From: an uncultured Akkermansia sp.
GTDB lineage: Bacteria > Verrucomicrobiota > Verrucomicrobiia > Verrucomicrobiales > Akkermansiaceae
Direction of reading: 5' to 3'
DNA: 60,283 nt
Assembly (NCBI GenBank): GCA_947624205.1
Contig: CANQJI010000004.1
Location: forward strand, 1 to 60,283
The notes under the pieces: model-generated
Database searches by the model: none
The model's input: the letters and a program-made list of their open reading frames with translations, nothing else
What the model was told of the DNA's origin: nothing
Shown: positions 17,107-25,284 of the stretch, piece by piece
How the letters are laid out: each line of letters starts with the position of its first letter
Numbering within the stretch: the stretch's first letter is position 1
Program-made: the position numbers and the translations under genes

Positions 17107-17634
17107 TCAACCGTTGTCCCCGTCGCCCATGATCATTCCCGGGTATTCTGGATGGTCATTAGTACATGGGTGCCCCCCGGGTCTACAGCCTTCTTCCTGG
17201 ATCGCTTCAATAATCTTCGCTAGCGGATTTTCCTCCGCTGCCTTTTTCCTCTCCTCCTCCTTCGCTGCTTTCTCCAGCTCCGCCTCTCTCTTCTTTGTCT
17301 CGTAAGTTCCATCCATCTTATTGAGCATATCAACAATCTTGATGAGTCCGCTCCAGTTGCCTTTCTTCGCTTCTTCTTCCGCTTGCTCGCTCAATAACTC
17401 CATCCTCCGCTCCCACGTCATCACTGCCGCGGAGTCTGCCCGTTCCCGCAATTCTGCGATCAACTTGATAATGTTAGCATTTCTCGCAAGTCGACTCGCA
17501 TCGGACCTTACCGCATCCTCGCTCTTTCCATTGCAATCAAATGCTTTGCGATAAGCTATCACCTGTCGTTCGCCCGATACAATCAGCCGTGCAAACTCCC
17601 TCTGTCTCTCAGTTAAATCTCCTTTTTTTGCCAT
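17107..17634 (-). CDS. Orphan phage terminase small subunit
   Basis: A 175-residue protein. Residues 6-60 match the terminase_2 small-subunit fold: LTERQREFARLIVSGERQV, then AYRKAFDCNG and SDASRLARNANIIKLIAEL. The middle is a charged helix rich in Glu, Lys and Ala (about 115-140), and the tail is Gly/Pro/His-rich. In phages this subunit recognises pac/cos DNA. No large terminase, portal or capsid gene is nearby. The gene nevertheless keeps a strong promoter and an ordered set of repeats in front of the start codon, so it is not obviously decaying. It could be a prophage relic or a domesticated DNA-binding regulator. Confidence 0.7.
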   Translation of the reverse strand: MAKKGDLTERQREFARLIVSGERQVIAYRKAFDCNGKSEDAVRSDASRLARNANIIKLIAELRERADSAAVMTWERRMELLSEQAEEEAKKGNWSGLIKIVDMLNKMDGTYETKKREAELEKAAKEEERKKAAEENPLAKIIEAIQEEGCRPGGHPCTNDHPEYPGMIMGDGDNG

Positions 17635-17697
17635 AATCTGTCATAATCTGCCACAATTTGTCACAAAGAAGATACAGCTCATCCTCTTCCCTGTCAA
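17626..17697 (-). promoter_or_regulatory. Promoter plus four phased 10-bp repeats before the terminase gene
   Basis: On the minus strand: TTGACA (complement of 17692-17697), a 17-nt spacer, and TATCTT (complement of 17669-17674). Then come four contiguous 10-mers, TGTGACAAAT, TGTGGCAGAT, TATGACAGAT and TATGGCAAAA (17665 down to 17626), the last containing the start codon. The 10-bp period puts every copy on the same face of the helix, as in an operator for cooperative binding. Confidence 0.65.
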
Positions 17698-17872
17698 CCA
17701 ATTTCCCCTCAGCTTAACATACCGGATTTTTTCCCTCCTGAATCGTCGCTCATGCTTTCGTTAGGATACACTCCACAGAACCACCTCAATCAGTCAAACG
17801 AGGAGAGATGAGAAACGAAGAAGCATGACACATCTCTACCCCGTACAAAACAACTCAAGACAGCGTCTTCAC

Positions 17873-18107
17873 GGCAAACGCATTTGAGGAAAGTCAATCA
17901 ACAGAGCAAATGCCCTTATTGACTGATATCCACGTTTATACGCATCATAAATCATGACAACCAGCGGTCATCATGAAGATGGCACTAGAGGGATCTCAGC
18001 ATACATTAATGATTCGAGAAATCTGCGCAACGCGCACATTATTAATAAATCGTACATCGTACCTCGTAAATCGTACATAGGCAAACGCATTGCCTAATGC
18101 GTTTGCC
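17873..18107 (+). repeat. Modular intergenic repeat, locus F
   Basis: A full copy. The left end GGCAAACGCATT (17873) begins the left module (TTATTGACTGATATCC, CATGACAACCAGCGGTCAT). A middle variant, GCGCAACGCGCACATTATT, is shared with locus H. A heptamer tract leads to the terminal hairpin 18080-18107 (loop GCCT). Positions 17698-17872 show no gene. Confidence 0.85.
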
Positions 18108-18128
18108 CTGACAGCGCCTTGAAACGGA

Positions 18129-18158
18129 TTGACAACAAAACGCGTCTCGTGATATAAG
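18129..18158 (+). promoter_or_regulatory. Promoter of the sugar O-acetyltransferase gene
   Basis: TTGACA (18129-18134), an 18-nt spacer and TATAAG (18153-18158), beginning 21 bp after the repeat hairpin. It is 32 nt from the start codon, a longer leader than most genes here. Confidence 0.7.
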
Positions 18159-18190
18159 CGCGGAAGCTGAGCCGCCCCCTGAGAAAGCCT

Positions 18191-18784
18191 ATGATGACGC
18201 TTGAGATATTTCGCCGAAAGATAGCAGCGGGAGAACCGTTGGAGGGAGAAGAGATGATTTCCTTCATGCGAACGCAGAGTGATGCCGCACGGCGCATCTT
18301 GTGCGAACTGAACAACGCCTACCACACGCCGCAGGAGATTCAAAGCCTTTTTGCCCGCCTCACGGAACAGGAGCCGGACGATACGTTCACCCTGTTTCCT
18401 CCTTTCTACACCGATTTCGGTCGCAACATTCACATCGGGAAACGCGTATTCATCAACTCTTGCTGCCAGTTCCAGGATCAGGGCGGCATCTACATCGGGG
18501 ATGACTGCCTGATCGGCCACAGCGTTATCCTCGCCACACTCAATCACCATCTTGCCCCCGCGCGCAGGCAAAATCTTTCCCACGCCCCCATCCGCATAGG
18601 TCGCGGGGTATGGCTGGGAGCGCGCGCAACCGTCCTGGCCGGGGTTACCATTGGCGACCATGCCGTCGTCGCCGCCGGTGCAGTAGTGACCAGGGACGTC
18701 CCGGCACGCGCCATCGTAGGCGGAATACCTGCCAAAATGCTGCGCAGCATTGATGATCAGAGGCAGAGTTCGAGCCCGTCGTAA
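18191..18784 (+). CDS. Sugar O-acetyltransferase (maltose/galactoside acetyltransferase family)
   Basis: A 197-residue left-handed beta-helix acetyltransferase that would move acetyl groups from acetyl-CoA to a sugar hydroxyl. An N-terminal Mac-type helical domain is followed by hexapeptide repeats (GRNIHIGKRVFINSCCQFQD at about residue 77, then GIYIGDDCLIGHSV, and the C-terminal turn IGDHAVVAAGAVVTRDVPAR). The sequence LATLNHH at about 117-123 supplies the expected catalytic histidine. Start codons at 18191 and 18194 are equally possible. The 3' end overlaps the convergent metallo-hydrolase gene by 28 nt. A second family member is at 49161. Confidence 0.87.
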   Translation: MMTLEIFRRKIAAGEPLEGEEMISFMRTQSDAARRILCELNNAYHTPQEIQSLFARLTEQEPDDTFTLFPPFYTDFGRNIHIGKRVFINSCCQFQDQGGIYIGDDCLIGHSVILATLNHHLAPARRQNLSHAPIRIGRGVWLGARATVLAGVTIGDHAVVAAGAVVTRDVPARAIVGGIPAKMLRSIDDQRQSSSPS

Positions 18785-19533
18785 GCCGGAGAAATGAAGT
18801 CCGGAAGATAGGCGGTCAGCGCGCTGTATTCAAGGCGGTGACCGGAGTGAGTGATGTAGCCGCGCCCGGGTCTTAGCTCACGCATGAGCGCAATCGTTTC
18901 ATCCACGCACAAGTGCGTACGGTGCGGCGGAAAGCAGAGTCCATCCATCGCCAGAGCATCCAGTCCTCGCAGCATCGGAGCAGATTCCGGCGGCAGATCC
19001 TTGATATCCGGAACATAGCCAAAAGAAGCGCCGTCGGCACTCCGGAAGACGTAGCCATAAGTCTCCACAGCAGCGTGAATAACGCGCACAGGCTGCACCT
19101 CGATGTCGCCCACGCGGAAGGCTGCACCGCTGTGACAGAGGCACCGGGCACGCACATAGCCCCGGTACGTCTGCTCCTCCGCAAGAGCCCAGGGATACAT
19201 CCCCCGCAAGCGAGTGAGACATCTCTCCCCGGCATAGAGCGGCAGCAGCTCATCCCGCTCCCAGCAAAAGGCGCGTAAATCATCGAACCCTGCCACGTGG
19301 TCGAGATGTTCATGCGTGTAAATCACAGCATCAATGGCGGTGAAGCCGAACTTGAGAGCCTGAGCCCGCAGGTCGGGTCCGGAATCCACAAGCAACCTCG
19401 TAGAATGCGTCGAAACAAGCACCGATGAACGCAGGCGCTTGTTGCGAGGATCGGTGGAGGTGCAAACCTCGCAACGGCAACCGATCACTGGAACTCCCGT
19501 GGATGTGCCGCTTCCGAGAAAAAGAACCTTCAT
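18757..19533 (-). CDS. MBL-fold metallo-hydrolase (PhnP/lipoate-ligase-associated type)
   Basis: A 258-residue metallo-beta-lactamase-fold hydrolase. The N-terminus FLGSGTSTGVPVIGCRCEVC carries the Cys pair typical of PhnP-like phosphodiesterases. The dinuclear metal site THEHLDH is at residues 73-79, followed by a distal His in VIHAAVETYGYVF, MDG (around 197), and a late His in THSGHRL. Family members cleave cyclic phosphate esters or related phosphodiesters. It is divergent from recN with 66 bp between the start codons. The substrate is not predictable from sequence alone. Confidence 0.85.
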   Translation of the reverse strand: MKVLFLGSGTSTGVPVIGCRCEVCTSTDPRNKRLRSSVLVSTHSTRLLVDSGPDLRAQALKFGFTAIDAVIYTHEHLDHVAGFDDLRAFCWERDELLPLYAGERCLTRLRGMYPWALAEEQTYRGYVRARCLCHSGAAFRVGDIEVQPVRVIHAAVETYGYVFRSADGASFGYVPDIKDLPPESAPMLRGLDALAMDGLCFPPHRTHLCVDETIALMRELRPGRGYITHSGHRLEYSALTAYLPDFISPAYDGLELCL

Positions 19534-19599
19534 ACGCTACATTGAGGATTGCTTTCCGGCGGCATTATGGCATAATGAATGCCGAACGGAAAGCAAATT

Positions 19600-21252
19600 A
19601 TGCTCGCGCTGCTCAAGATACGCAACCTCGCCTTGGTCGATGAGCTGGTATGGGAGCCGGGTGCGGGATTTCTGAGCATCACCGGCGAAACCGGCGCGGG
19701 CAAATCAGTCATCATAGGTGGCATCTCACTGGTCCTGGGAGATCGGGCGGACAAGGCTTGCATCCGAAGCGGAGAAACGCAATGCACGCTGGAAGCTCTC
19801 TTCCAACTACCGCACCCGGAAGATATCAACGCGCAGCTTGAGGAAGCCGGCGCGCCGCCCTGCGAACAGGGAGAACTGATCATCCGCCGCATCATCACTC
19901 CCAACGGCAATCGCCAATTCATCAACAACTCGCCCGTCACCCTCTCCCTCCTGCGTCGGATCAGCAGCGGTCTTGTGGATATGCATCACCCGGACTCTGC
20001 TCGAGGGTTGGCAAACCGCGAAAGGCAGCTTGCGTTACTGGACGCATTTGCAGAGGCATCGGGAGAGGTAAGCGCATACACGCAAGCTTACCGTGCCTGG
20101 CAGCAAGCCGCGAGGGAGTACAGAGAACTTGCCCAGAGCGAAGCTGCCAACGAGCGCGAACTTGATTTTCTGCGCCACCAGATCAACGAAATCGAGGGTG
20201 CAGAATTCACCGCGGAAGAAGTGCAGACCCTGGAGGAACGTTGGCAGCGCGCAAGGAATGCCGGTCGTTTGCGTGACACTGCTTCTCCCTTGCCGCTTAT
20301 GCTGGATGGTGGGGATGGTTCGGCTCTGGATATTTTGCGACGGGCAGTGCGACAGGCGCGAGAGTTAGAGCGGATGGATGGTTCCTGCGTAAAATGGCTT
20401 CAACCACTGGAAGAAGCCGTGGCAAATCTGGACGAAGTGACAGCTTCCTCACAGGATTACCTGGATTCCCTTGAAAGTGATCCCGAGCAGCTCGCAAAGC
20501 TGGAGGAGCGCATCACACTGCTGGACACCCTGCGACGCAAATACGGAACCGACTTCGAGAGCATCATGGCTCATCTGCAAACCTGCCGCGAAAAACTGGA
20601 TGGGATGGAGCGCCGCGATGAACGACTCGCAGAGCTGAAGGAAAGAGAATGCGCAAGCAGAAAAGAGCTCACAGATGTCGCCGCTAAACTGAGTGCCAAA
20701 CGGCGTAAGGCCGTAACAAAGCTGGAGAAGACCTTCCTCTCTCACGCAGCGCATTTGGGGTTCCGCCAGGCACATTTCAAAGTGCTGCTTGAAGCATCGA
20801 CAGAGCCGGGACCTCACGGAGCAGAGTGTGCAGAGTTCTTATTCGGTCCAAACCCGGGAGAACCCCTGAAACCTTTGCGTCAGATTGCCTCCAGTGGTGA
20901 GCTGGCACGCGTAATGCTTGCTCTCAAAAGCGCACTGGCGAAGCAGGATGCCACGCCTTTACTCATCTTCGACGAAATTGATGCCAATGTAGGCGGCGAA
21001 ATTGCCCGCGCTGTGGGGAAGAAGATGCAAGAACTCGGGCGTGACCGCCAGGTCATTGCAATCACGCACTTCCCGCAAGTAGCAGCTCTGGCTGCACACC
21101 ACTATCTTATTTCGAAAGAAGTTGAGCACGGTCGTAGCGTCTCACGCCTCACTGAGCTCAGCGAAAAATCACGTATCGCAGAACTCGTACGTATGCTCGG
21201 CAGCAGCGGCTCTGCCGCCGAAGCACACGCTCGAAGTTTGCTTAGAAATTGA
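19600..21252 (+). CDS. recN: DNA repair protein RecN
   Basis: A 550-residue SMC-like ATPase of double-strand-break repair. The start MLALLKIRNLALVDELVWEP is typical of RecN. Walker A GETGAGKS lies near residue 32 (ITGETGAGKSVI). The centre is a long coiled coil (about 150-370). The C-terminal half has the ABC signature ASSGELARVMLALK and Walker B LLIFDEIDANVGGEIA. I chose the ATG at 19600, which has a GGAA nine bases upstream, over an ATG at 19579. The end overlaps no real start, and the fucosidase gene begins 17 nt later. Confidence 0.95.
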   Translation: MLALLKIRNLALVDELVWEPGAGFLSITGETGAGKSVIIGGISLVLGDRADKACIRSGETQCTLEALFQLPHPEDINAQLEEAGAPPCEQGELIIRRIITPNGNRQFINNSPVTLSLLRRISSGLVDMHHPDSARGLANRERQLALLDAFAEASGEVSAYTQAYRAWQQAAREYRELAQSEAANERELDFLRHQINEIEGAEFTAEEVQTLEERWQRARNAGRLRDTASPLPLMLDGGDGSALDILRRAVRQARELERMDGSCVKWLQPLEEAVANLDEVTASSQDYLDSLESDPEQLAKLEERITLLDTLRRKYGTDFESIMAHLQTCREKLDGMERRDERLAELKERECASRKELTDVAAKLSAKRRKAVTKLEKTFLSHAAHLGFRQAHFKVLLEASTEPGPHGAECAEFLFGPNPGEPLKPLRQIASSGELARVMLALKSALAKQDATPLLIFDEIDANVGGEIARAVGKKMQELGRDRQVIAITHFPQVAALAAHHYLISKEVEHGRSVSRLTELSEKSRIAELVRMLGSSGSAAEAHARSLLRN

Positions 21253-21269
21253 TAAATCCCCTCCATCAC

Positions 21270-23762
21270 ATGAATATAAACCGTCTCCTGATAACCTCCC
21301 TCCTTTTCCCCTTGCTGACTTGGATGCTTCCCGCTGCTGCAGCGGAAGACCAGGAACGCGATCTTACCCTCTGGTACCGCGAACCGGGACCGGTAGATGC
21401 ACCGAATTTGCCATGGAATAAAGACAATGCGGCCCGTGGCAAAAGCAATACCGCTAATTACGGAACATGGGAAAGTCGCACCTTGGCCATCGGCAATGGC
21501 CGCATTGGAGCCACTCTCTACGATGGCCAACCACTGGATTGCCTCGTGCTGAATGAGGTGAGTCTTTGGACTGGTGGACCAAACACCGCAAACAACGGCT
21601 CGGGGTACGCCTACGGTCCCCTGTCAAACCAGGAAGAATTCGGCAGCTACCAACCTTTCGCCCAGCTTTTCGTTCGCTACGACACCCCGGGAGAAATCAG
21701 CGATTTTGAGCGTAGCCTTGATCTGAAAGATGCAACTGCGCGTGTCTCTTACACTGAAAAACGCGGCGATGAGCTTATCAAACACGAGCGCATGTCATTC
21801 ACCAGTAAACCGGATGATGTCATCGTGTACAGCGCCAAAGTCGATCAACCGGGAAAACTCAATGCAGACATCGCCCTGCTTCCCTTCCACACGGTGAAGT
21901 ATGCCAAGGCGGGAACGAATGAACTCATCATGTCCGGGACATTGGCGAACGGTGAAAAGTTTGAGGGACGCATACTCGTGCTGACTGAAGATGGAACCTG
22001 TTCTATAAACGGTCCATGCTCGAAATTAGAAGTCAACTACGAGGGGGGCGGAAATGGACAACATCCGGTGTACGACGGTACAAAGGCGCCGTATCTCAAG
22101 ATACGAGATACGACGAAATTCACCGTGCTTATCTCTCTCGCCACGGACTACAAAATGAGTCCAAAGGAGGGATGGAAAGGCAAAACGCCGGATAAGCGCA
22201 ATACCCGCACTCTCTCCGCCGCACGCAAAATTGATCTCGCTACCCTTCACAAGCGCCACGTCAAGGATTATCGCTCCTTGTTCAATCGTGTTGCACTGCG
22301 GTTCGACTCAGGCACGCCAGAGGATCGCAAAAGCATGCCCATCAACGAACGCCTCGAGGCCTACAAAAAAGATCAGACTGATCCGGAATTGGAAGCTTTG
22401 CTCTTCCATTTTGGACGCTACATGCTTATCAGCGGATCACGCCCGGGAAATTTGCCCATGAATCTGCAAGGCATATGGAACATCATGGTACATGCTCCCT
22501 GGGCCTGCGACTACCATACGAACATCAACGTGCAAATGTGTTATTGGGGCGCGGAAGTGGCCAATCTTTCGGAGTGCCATGAGCCATTGATGGACTTCAT
22601 CTACGTGATGCAGGAACCATTGGCGGAAACTACGAGAAAGGAATTCGGAGAACAGACGAGAGGATGGACTACTCGGGTATCGCAGAATCCCTGGGGCGCC
22701 GGCGGCTGGACCCAATGGAATATGCCGGTGAATGCATGGTACGCCCTGCACATGTGGGAGCATTACCTCTTCACCCAGGACACAAAATTCCTCAAAAAAC
22801 AGGCCTACCCTGTTTTTAAAAATGTCTCGCAATTTTGGGAAGACCGCCTCAAAGTAGTCGGCGCCGGCGGAAAGGGACTTGAATCCGGCAATAAACCTCT
22901 TGATCCGGAACAGCATCCTGAACTCAAAGAAATTGAAGCAGGTTCACTCGTTGCCCCCAAAGGATGGTCTCACGAGCATGGCCCCGTGGAAGATGGTGTC
23001 ATGCATGATCAACAACTCATTCGCGAACTCTTCGGTTTCACTACTCAGGCAGCAAAAATTCTTAAGATGGATAAAGCATGGGCGAAAACATTGCAAGACA
23101 AAAAGCAACGTCTCGTAGGCAATCGCGTGGCGGAAGGGGGCTATCTGCAAGAGTGGATCATTGATCGCCCGGATATGGTCACGGGGCACCGCCACACCTC
23201 CCACCTCATCGGTGTGTATCCGGGGTCGACTATCACAGCGCGAACAACACCGGAACAGATGAAAGCCGCAGCGAAGAGCCTGGAATTACGCGGCAACAGC
23301 GGAGACAATCGCCGCAGCTGGACCTGGCCCTGGCGCGCTGCTCTTTATGCGCGTTTCCATGATGGTGAGCATGCTCATGAAATGGTGAGCAGCCTGTTGC
23401 AGTTCAACATCCTCTACAATTTCCTTGCCACGCATCCTCCCATGCAGATGGATGGCACATACGGCATTACCGCAGCGATTGCCGAAATGCTGCTGCAAAG
23501 CCATGACGGCATCATCGAACTTCTGCCCGCTTTGCCGAAAGCATGGAAGGACGGATCGGTAAAGGGTCTGCGCGCTCGAGGAAATATTACCCTGGATTTC
23601 TCATGGAAAGACGGAAAAGTCGAAGATTACACGGTTTATTCCGCTACGCCGGAAAAACCAGTCACCCTTCTCGTGAATGGAGAAGAAAAGAACGCAACTG
23701 CAAAACCTTTGCCAACCGCTAAAAAGAACAAGAAAACGAAGCAGACGAAACATTCTGATTGA
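21270..23762 (+). CDS. GH95 alpha-L-fucosidase (secreted)
   Basis: An 830-residue glycoside hydrolase family 95 enzyme, which removes alpha-1,2-linked fucose from mucin or milk-type glycans by inversion. An N-terminal signal peptide (MNINRLLITSLLFPLLTWML, cleavage after AAAA) indicates export to the periplasm or cell surface. The N-terminal beta-domain contains LPLGNGR-like AIGNGRIGA. The catalytic alpha/alpha barrel has the NIN pair (about 418-420, in HTNINVQM), the Glu of SHEHGP (about 569) and the Asp of MQMDGTYG (about 728). These correspond to the Asn/Asn/Glu/Asp set of characterised GH95 enzymes. The C-terminus is Lys-rich. Confidence 0.9.
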   Translation: MNINRLLITSLLFPLLTWMLPAAAAEDQERDLTLWYREPGPVDAPNLPWNKDNAARGKSNTANYGTWESRTLAIGNGRIGATLYDGQPLDCLVLNEVSLWTGGPNTANNGSGYAYGPLSNQEEFGSYQPFAQLFVRYDTPGEISDFERSLDLKDATARVSYTEKRGDELIKHERMSFTSKPDDVIVYSAKVDQPGKLNADIALLPFHTVKYAKAGTNELIMSGTLANGEKFEGRILVLTEDGTCSINGPCSKLEVNYEGGGNGQHPVYDGTKAPYLKIRDTTKFTVLISLATDYKMSPKEGWKGKTPDKRNTRTLSAARKIDLATLHKRHVKDYRSLFNRVALRFDSGTPEDRKSMPINERLEAYKKDQTDPELEALLFHFGRYMLISGSRPGNLPMNLQGIWNIMVHAPWACDYHTNINVQMCYWGAEVANLSECHEPLMDFIYVMQEPLAETTRKEFGEQTRGWTTRVSQNPWGAGGWTQWNMPVNAWYALHMWEHYLFTQDTKFLKKQAYPVFKNVSQFWEDRLKVVGAGGKGLESGNKPLDPEQHPELKEIEAGSLVAPKGWSHEHGPVEDGVMHDQQLIRELFGFTTQAAKILKMDKAWAKTLQDKKQRLVGNRVAEGGYLQEWIIDRPDMVTGHRHTSHLIGVYPGSTITARTTPEQMKAAAKSLELRGNSGDNRRSWTWPWRAALYARFHDGEHAHEMVSSLLQFNILYNFLATHPPMQMDGTYGITAAIAEMLLQSHDGIIELLPALPKAWKDGSVKGLRARGNITLDFSWKDGKVEDYTVYSATPEKPVTLLVNGEEKNATAKPLPTAKKNKKTKQTKHSD

Positions 23763-23798
23763 CTTATCCGGTCGAATATGATACACAGCAGAGTTGAT

Positions 23799-24350
23799 AT
23801 GAAAAAGACGCTTACCTCTCTCAGTAAAATGCTGTTATTAGCACTGTGCATTTGTGTAACAGCCCCGGCACAAGACGATGCTAACGCCCCAACCGATACT
23901 GCTCCGACAAAGAGCGAGGGCAAAGACACCGACAAAAAGGATAATAAAGTAGAAATGGGTGCAGTGGCGACAGCCCTTTCAAAACTCAAGACTTTCAACA
24001 GCAAGCCGAATCTCAAAGCCAAATACTACGTGTACTTGCAGTCAGCGAGCTGGTGCGGTCCTTGCCGCGCCGAGATGCCGGACATTGTGAGAGAGTACGA
24101 CCAGATGCGCCTTGCAGGCGTCGAGATCATTCTTCTTGGATGTGACAGAACTGAATCTGAAGCAATGGCTTACCTCGGGCAGTTCCACGCAGGATTCCCG
24201 GGACTCATGGTGGACAAGGGGTCTTCTCTGCCCGGTTTCATCCAAGCCAGAGGCATACCGAATGCTATCTTCGTGGATGCTGATGGGAAAATGCTGACTA
24301 GGGGGCATGGATCCATCATCATGAAATGGAGAGAAATCATTGGAAAATAG
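23799..24350 (+). CDS. Secreted thioredoxin-like (TlpA-type) protein, copy 1
   Basis: A 183-residue protein with a signal peptide (MKKTLTSLSKMLLLALCICV), an Asp/Lys/Thr-rich linker (to about residue 60) and a thioredoxin fold. The redox motif SWCGPCR lies at about 88-94, and the cis-proline segment is RGIPNAIFVD. It should act in thiol-disulfide exchange outside the cytoplasm. The next gene is a paralogue with the same YLQSASWC core. It follows the fucosidase by 36 bp and is probably in the same transcript. Confidence 0.8.
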   Translation: MKKTLTSLSKMLLLALCICVTAPAQDDANAPTDTAPTKSEGKDTDKKDNKVEMGAVATALSKLKTFNSKPNLKAKYYVYLQSASWCGPCRAEMPDIVREYDQMRLAGVEIILLGCDRTESEAMAYLGQFHAGFPGLMVDKGSSLPGFIQARGIPNAIFVDADGKMLTRGHGSIIMKWREIIGK

Positions 24351-24394
24351 TTTCGCTCCCCCTCTTTACTCACTTTTGTCCCCTCTATAAAATC

Positions 24395-25015
24395 ATGAGA
24401 AAATTCCCTTTTCTTTCTCTCTTGGTGTTTTCCATCGGATTCGCATGTTCTCCACTTTTGGCGCAAAATGATGCCGGTGTGACCGACGATGTATCCGGTG
24501 AGTCCGAAGTCAGTAATTCTGAGGACTCGACAAGCTCCAACTCCTCCCATGATGGAAAGAAGGGAAAGGCGACGTCAAAGAAAAAGGCTTCTGTCCTGGG
24601 ATCCCTCAGTGAGATGGATGTTTTCAACGCAGAGCCCAACAAGAAAGCCAAATTCTTCATCTATCTGCAATCTGCCAGTTGGTGCCCTCCATGCCGTAAG
24701 GAAATGCCGAAGATCGTCGAGATGTACCCCGAGATGAAGAAGGCAAAGGTGGAAATTATCCTCATTGGATGTGACAGAGACAAGGAGTCCGCACAGAAGT
24801 ATCTTCAGACTTTCAAGGCTCCCTTCCCCGGCGTGATGCTCAAAGAAGGCAAGGATCTTCCCGGCTTCGTGAAGACACAAGGGATTCCGCATGCCGCGTT
24901 TGTGAATTCCAAGGGACAACTCATCGAGGAGGCCTTTGCCACCTCCGGCATCATTGAACGCTGGAAAGAGGTCATCAAACAAAAGCCTCAGAAGAAGAGC
25001 AAGAACGAAAAGTAG
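24395..25015 (+). CDS. Secreted thioredoxin-like (TlpA-type) protein, copy 2
   Basis: A 206-residue paralogue of the preceding gene. It has a signal peptide (MRKFPFLSLLVFSIGFACSP), a Ser/Asp-rich low-complexity linker (about 28-70), and a thioredoxin domain with SWCPPCRKEMP and cis-Pro segment QGIPHAAFVN. The two genes share KAK(Y/F)(Y/F)(V/I)YLQSASWC and LPGF, so they are a tandem duplication that diverged in the CxxC dipeptide (GP versus PP). The Lys-rich C-terminus ends just before repeat locus G. Confidence 0.8.
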   Translation: MRKFPFLSLLVFSIGFACSPLLAQNDAGVTDDVSGESEVSNSEDSTSSNSSHDGKKGKATSKKKASVLGSLSEMDVFNAEPNKKAKFFIYLQSASWCPPCRKEMPKIVEMYPEMKKAKVEIILIGCDRDKESAQKYLQTFKAPFPGVMLKEGKDLPGFVKTQGIPHAAFVNSKGQLIEEAFATSGIIERWKEVIKQKPQKKSKNEK

Positions 25016-25031
25016 ATCGCTTCCTGAGCGC

Positions 25032-25132
25032 AGCAAACGCATTTGAATTCGCGCGCAAGCGCGGGAATTCTCCAAAGCGTACGTCCAACATCGTAACGTA
25101 CATAGGCGAACGCATTTTCCAATGCGTTTGTT
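25032..25132 (+). repeat. Modular intergenic repeat, short copy, locus G
   Basis: The left end AGCAAACGCATT (25032) joins directly to the GCAA-loop hairpin (TTCGCGCGCAAGCGCGGGAA), a degenerate heptamer tract and a diverged terminal hairpin. That hairpin is GGCGAACGCATT / AATGCGTTTGTT (25105-25132), where all three arm differences still pair as G-T/U. Most of the left module is missing. Confidence 0.75.
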
Positions 25133-25245
25133 ACGCTTCTTTGAGGTGGGGCAAATGAATGCTTTAGAGTGTTCGCAGGACAGGAGAGATCTGTTCTTTC
25201 TCCTGACCCCTTCCGTGTTTTGTTGTTTGAGCTGCGTAATTGGGC

Positions 25246-25274
25246 TTGATTTTGCAGGCGTAGTGGCGTACACT
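25246..25274 (+). promoter_or_regulatory. Promoter of leuS
   Basis: TTGATT (25246-25251), a 17-nt spacer and TACACT (25269-25274). The -10 box ends 10 nt before the leuS ATG, so the transcript would be nearly leaderless. Confidence 0.65.
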
Positions 25275-25284
25275 CGCGCGCAAC

